The notes under the pieces are model-generated. The model worked only from the letters and a program-made list of their open reading frames with translations, was not told the DNA's origin and searched no databases. Below are positions 60,673 to 64,000 of a DNA stretch of 64,000 bases, piece by piece (the first letter of the stretch is position 1; every line of letters starts with the position of its first letter). Origin of the DNA: an uncultured Trichococcus sp. (lineage in GTDB: Bacteria; Bacillota; Bacilli; Lactobacillales; Aerococcaceae); contig NZ_OY764015.1 of NCBI RefSeq assembly GCF_963667775.1, positions 1 through 64,000 on the forward strand, read 5' to 3'. The position numbers and the translations under genes are program-made.

Positions 60673-62307
60673 TTATGCTTGTTCTTTATAAAGTGCGTTG
60701 ATTCTTGCTTGAACATCCTTATCTGCCAAGAAGTCCTCATAGGTTGTTTCCATTCTGTCCACAACGCCGTTTGGAGTCACTTCGATGATGCGGTTCGCAG
60801 TAGTGTTGATGAACTCGTAATCGTGTGAAGTGAACAACAAAGCGCCTTTGAAGGCGATCATGCCGTCATTCAAAGCTGTGATGGATTCAAGATCCAAGTG
60901 GTTCGTAGGATCATCCAACACCAAGACGTTTGCTTTTGAAAGCATCATTTTCGATAGGATGATACGGACTTTTTCTCCCCCGGATAGGACAGAAACTTTC
61001 TTCATGACGTCTTCACCAGAGAATAGCATGCGGCCCAAGAAGCTGCGCAAGAAAGTGTTGTCGTCCTCTTCTTTGCCTGCGAATTGGCGCAACCATTCCA
61101 AAATGGTGATGTCTGCAACCGGGAATTCGTTCGTGTGATCCTTCGGCAAGTAGCTTCGTGAAGTTGTCACGCCCCATTTGAAAGTACCGCCATCAGCTTC
61201 CATTTCTCCCATCAAAATCTTGAAGAGGGTAGAAGTGGCGATGTCCTTGCGGCTTGTGAAAGCGACTTTATCGTTTTTGTTCAAAGCAAAGCTGATGTTG
61301 TCCAAAATTTTGACGCCATCGATTGTTTTGGAGATGTTTGAAACCATCAACAAGTCATTTCCGATTTCGCGTTCTGGAGTGAAGCCGACGAAAGGATATT
61401 TACGGGAGGATGGTTGAATATCATCCAAGGTGATTTTATCCAATGTCTTTTTACGGGATGTCGCTTGTTTGGATTTCGATGCATTTGCACTGAAGCGCGC
61501 AATGAAGTCCTGCAACTCCTTGATCTGTTCTTCTTTTTTCGCATTGGAATCGGCAGCCAATTTAGCAGCCAACTGACTGGATTGCATCCAGAAGTCGTAG
61601 TTTCCGACATATAGTTTGATTTTTCCGAAGTCGACGTCACACATGTGCGTACAAACCGTATTCAGGAAGTGACGGTCATGGGAAACAACGATGACGGTAT
61701 TCGGGAAGTTGATCAGGAACTCGGATAACCATTCGATTGATTCTTTGTCCAAACCGTTTGTCGGTTCGTCCAACAGCAGTACGTCCGGTTTGCCGAATAG
61801 GGCTTGCGCCAGCAAAACTTTAACTTTTTGCGGCTCCAACAGGTCACTCATCTGTTTGTAGTGCAAATCTTCACCGATTCCTAAACCTTGCAAGAGACTT
61901 GCAGCATCGGATTCGGCTTCCCAGCCGTCCAATTCAGCAAATTCGCCTTCAAGTTCGCCGGCTCTGATGCCGTCTTCTTCAGTGAAATCAGTTTTTGCAT
62001 AGATGGCGTTTTTCTCGGCCATGATTTCATAAAGGCGTTTATGCCCCATGATCACGGTGTCCAATACTTGATGTTCTTCGAAACCATAGTGGTTCTGGTT
62101 CAGCACAGCCAGACGTTCATTTGGATCCAAAATGATGTCGCCGGTAGTTGGCTGGATGACACCTGATAAAATCTTCAGGAAAGTGGATTTTCCAGCTCCG
62201 TTTGCACCGATGACGCCATAGCAGTTACCAGGGGTGAACTTTAGGTTAACATTGTCAAACAACTTGCGATCGGAAAATTGTAAGCTGACATTTGATACGG
62301 TAATCAT
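60673..62307 (-). CDS. ABC-F family ATPase (YkpA/YbiT-like) with one degenerate ATP site
   Basis: 544 residues, two ABC domains and no membrane segments. Domain 1 has Walker A GANGAGKST (about 34-42) and Walker B VLLLDEPTNGLD, but its signature position reads DLLEPQKVKV. Domain 2 has the signature LSGGEKVRI and Walker B VLVLDDPTNHLD, but its Walker A reads FTSRKDIATST. So one composite site is intact and the other lacks both halves. A linker of about 80 charged residues lies between the domains. ABC-F proteins act on ribosomes in the E-site; a precise role here is unknown. Confidence 0.92.
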   Translation of the reverse strand: MITVSNVSLQFSDRKLFDNVNLKFTPGNCYGVIGANGAGKSTFLKILSGVIQPTTGDIILDPNERLAVLNQNHYGFEEHQVLDTVIMGHKRLYEIMAEKNAIYAKTDFTEEDGIRAGELEGEFAELDGWEAESDAASLLQGLGIGEDLHYKQMSDLLEPQKVKVLLAQALFGKPDVLLLDEPTNGLDKESIEWLSEFLINFPNTVIVVSHDRHFLNTVCTHMCDVDFGKIKLYVGNYDFWMQSSQLAAKLAADSNAKKEEQIKELQDFIARFSANASKSKQATSRKKTLDKITLDDIQPSSRKYPFVGFTPEREIGNDLLMVSNISKTIDGVKILDNISFALNKNDKVAFTSRKDIATSTLFKILMGEMEADGGTFKWGVTTSRSYLPKDHTNEFPVADITILEWLRQFAGKEEDDNTFLRSFLGRMLFSGEDVMKKVSVLSGGEKVRIILSKMMLSKANVLVLDDPTNHLDLESITALNDGMIAFKGALLFTSHDYEFINTTANRIIEVTPNGVVDRMETTYEDFLADKDVQARINALYKEQA

Positions 62308-62603
62308 TTTTTTACATTCCTCAATTCTTGTTTATAGTCAATTAATTCTAGCATATTCCAGAAAAAATAAAAGGATTTTAACAGAGTGTTTACAAAAAAC
62401 GAGTAGGATCGCCTCTTTTGCGGCAATCTTTTGTCCTGTTTTGTCGTAATGTTGCCATCATTTTTGGGTGCAGTCATTGCTTGCGGAGCAGCCACGAAAA
62501 TGAGAAATCGCTAAATTTTTTTGGTTAACGCTCCCAATTCTAGTCTCGGAGGAAGTGCCATGATAGAATGAAAAAAATGAAACAGAAAGTTGGCTGAGAC
62601 TTA
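62308..62603. other. intergenic region between divergent ABC-F and brnQ genes
   Basis: 296 bp. A GGAGGAAGTGCC sequence near 62549-62560 is followed by ATGATAGAATGA, a three-codon frame of doubtful meaning. No T-box or clear attenuator was recognised. Confidence 0.4.
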
Positions 62604-63950
62604 ATGGATAAGAAATTATCGAACAAAGAATATATATACATCGGCTCCATGCTCTTCGGCTTATTTTTTGGTGCCGGCAACCTGATTTTTCCGGTCCATA
62701 TGGGGCAATTGGCTGGGCAAAATTTGATTCCGGCGATGTTAGGTTTCATCGTGACGGCAGTGGGATTGCCGTTTCTGGGCATCGTGGCGATGGGGCTGTC
62801 GGGTAAAGAGAGTCTGTTGGAAATGGCGAGCAAAATCCATCCGAAATACGGCGTTTTCTTTACCGCCGCGCTTTATCTGACAATCGGACCGTTCTTTGCG
62901 ACGCCGCGTACCGCGACCGTCTCTTTCGAGGCAGCCTTTGCGCCCTATTTGGACCCTTCAATGACAAAAATGGCGCTGTTCCTGTTCTCGTTGCTTTTCT
63001 TCGCAGCCGTCTTGTGGTTCTCCCTGAAACCGTCGGAAATATTGAAGTGGGTAGGCAAAGTTCTGAACCCGATATTTCTGGTGTTCCTTTCGATCCTGAT
63101 CCTCTTCGGATTTTTCGCTCCGATGGGTGCAGCGAGTGAAATGCCAGTGGACGCGAGCTATCAGACAGGTGCATTCTTCAAAGGCTTTTTGGAAGGGTAC
63201 AACACGATGGACGCTCTGGCTTCCTTGGCTTTCGGCATCATCGTCGTTACGACGATCCAGGGCTTGGGCATCACCAAGACAACGACTATCGCGAAGGACA
63301 CGATAAAATCCGGAGCGATCAGCATGCTCTTGATGGCTGTCATTTACGGTTCGCTGGTTTACTTGGGTGCAACGAGCCGCGGGGTTTTTGAAATCAGCGA
63401 CAACGGCGGCATCGCTTTGGCGCAAATTTCAAATGAGTACTTCGGCATCTTCGGGGCGGCCCTGTTTGCGGTCATCATCACCGTCGCTTGTCTGAAAACG
63501 GCAATCGGACTGATCACAGCCATCAGCGAAACGTTTGTGCATATGTTTCCGGATTCATTGGACTACAAACAATACGTCTATCTATTTACCGCAATTTCAT
63601 TCGGTTTGGCGAATTTGGGTCTGAATCAGATCATCGCGTTTTCGATTCCGGTGTTGATGTTCCTCTATCCACTGGCGATCACGTTGATTTTTCTGTCGAT
63701 CACGAGCAGCCTCTTCAATGACCGGGCAATCGTCTACCAGATGACGACCTTGTTCACCTTGCCGTTCGCGGGCGTTGATTTCCTGAAAGCTTTGCCGCAA
63801 GGGATCAAGGACGCTGCCGGCATGAACGGTGTCATCACCTGGACCGATTCAGCGATCCCGTTATCCGAGATCGGAATGGGTTGGCTGATCCCGTCACTGA
63901 TCGGTTTTGCGATCGGCTTGGCGATTTCGAAAAACAATAAATTAGCTTAA
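62604..63950 (+). CDS. brnQ: branched-chain amino acid carrier (LIVCS / BrnQ)
   Basis: 448 residues with about twelve membrane segments. Family sequences: GSMLFGLFFGAGNLIFPVHMG, TIGPFFATPRTATVSFE and DALASLAFGIIVVTTIQGLG. Sodium- or proton-coupled import of Leu, Ile and Val. The ribosome site before the ATG is weak (TTGGCTGAG). It complements the leu operon at 31-36 kb as a second source of leucine. Followed by a strong terminator. Confidence 0.94.
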   Translation: MDKKLSNKEYIYIGSMLFGLFFGAGNLIFPVHMGQLAGQNLIPAMLGFIVTAVGLPFLGIVAMGLSGKESLLEMASKIHPKYGVFFTAALYLTIGPFFATPRTATVSFEAAFAPYLDPSMTKMALFLFSLLFFAAVLWFSLKPSEILKWVGKVLNPIFLVFLSILILFGFFAPMGAASEMPVDASYQTGAFFKGFLEGYNTMDALASLAFGIIVVTTIQGLGITKTTTIAKDTIKSGAISMLLMAVIYGSLVYLGATSRGVFEISDNGGIALAQISNEYFGIFGAALFAVIITVACLKTAIGLITAISETFVHMFPDSLDYKQYVYLFTAISFGLANLGLNQIIAFSIPVLMFLYPLAITLIFLSITSSLFNDRAIVYQMTTLFTLPFAGVDFLKALPQGIKDAAGMNGVITWTDSAIPLSEIGMGWLIPSLIGFAIGLAISKNNKLA

Positions 63951-63958
63951 ATATTAAA

Positions 63959-63997
63959 GGAACGGGGCTGTCTCAATCGAGATAGCCCCGTTTTTCC
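63959..63997 (+). terminator. brnQ terminator
   Basis: AACGGGGCT(G)TCTC pairs with GAGA(T)AGCCCCGTT, followed by TTT. Confidence 0.9.
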
Positions 63998-64000
63998 GTA

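Noticed and set aside
62549-62572. Three-codon leader frame (ATGATAGAATGA) before brnQ
   Set aside because: The ribosome-site-like sequence is good but the frame is too short to judge and no terminator pair follows.

Overview
The window looks like chromosomal DNA of a low-to-mid GC Gram-positive of the Lactobacillales. A Trichococcus or other Carnobacteriaceae genome is my best guess; this is inference. The reasons are strong AGGAGG-type ribosome binding sites with some TTG and GTG starts, a copYAZ operon with a cop box, T-box and leader-peptide attenuators, class C sortase-built pili, FetAB and a VTC/DUF4956 cluster. Nothing looks like phage or plasmid. One broken IS630-type element is present.

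Layout. 1-2.9 kb: a truncated DUF438/hemerythrin/PAS protein, an SRPBCC protein and the L25/Ctc ribosomal protein. 3.1-11.3 kb, all on the minus strand: a two-component system, then (past an inserted IS630) a VTC polyphosphate-polymerase domain protein, a DUF4956 membrane protein, a large beta-helix-like lipoprotein and a beta-lactamase-fold serine hydrolase. 11.5-18.7 kb: GNAT, DMT transporter, patatin, a T-box-controlled MetE-like enzyme, an aromatic-acid exporter-like protein, a deoxynucleoside kinase and an AdaA-like regulator. 18.8-22.2 kb: copYAZ and a lone tRNA-Gly(CCC) with an unusual T-loop. 22.7-30.9 kb: LysM/cell-wall hydrolase, HD phosphohydrolase, class IV aminotransferase, birA-bioY with a BirA operator, FMN reductase, DUF554, an SRAP protein, and an orphan ABC substrate-binding lipoprotein behind a leader-peptide attenuator.

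31.2-36.2 kb: leuABCD with a leucine leader peptide carrying three consecutive TTA codons. 36.4-38.8 kb: carboxynorspermidine dehydrogenase and decarboxylase, a polyamine pathway. 39.1-40.3 kb: a CapA-like lipoprotein. 40.3-48.5 kb: an AT-richer pilus island with a VWA tip adhesin containing about 14.75 copies of a 24-bp repeat, a backbone pilin and two class C sortases. 48.7-64 kb: TPR protein, HAD phosphatase, a PfkB-HTH protein with a degenerate catalytic motif, a universal stress protein, sbcCD, an SDR lacking YxxxK, a ChbG-like deacetylase, a Fur-boxed fetAB iron exporter, acyl-ACP thioesterase, an ABC-F ATPase and the BrnQ branched-chain amino acid carrier.

Two dispersed repeat families stand out. 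One is an element of about 165 bp with a promoter-like head and a long imperfect palindrome (one copy split by the IS630, one copy in front of birA). The other is a family of short CTCCGG...CCGGAG hairpins in three intergenic clusters. The least described gene system is the VTC-DUF4956-beta-helix-lipoprotein-hydrolase block with its neighbouring two-component system.
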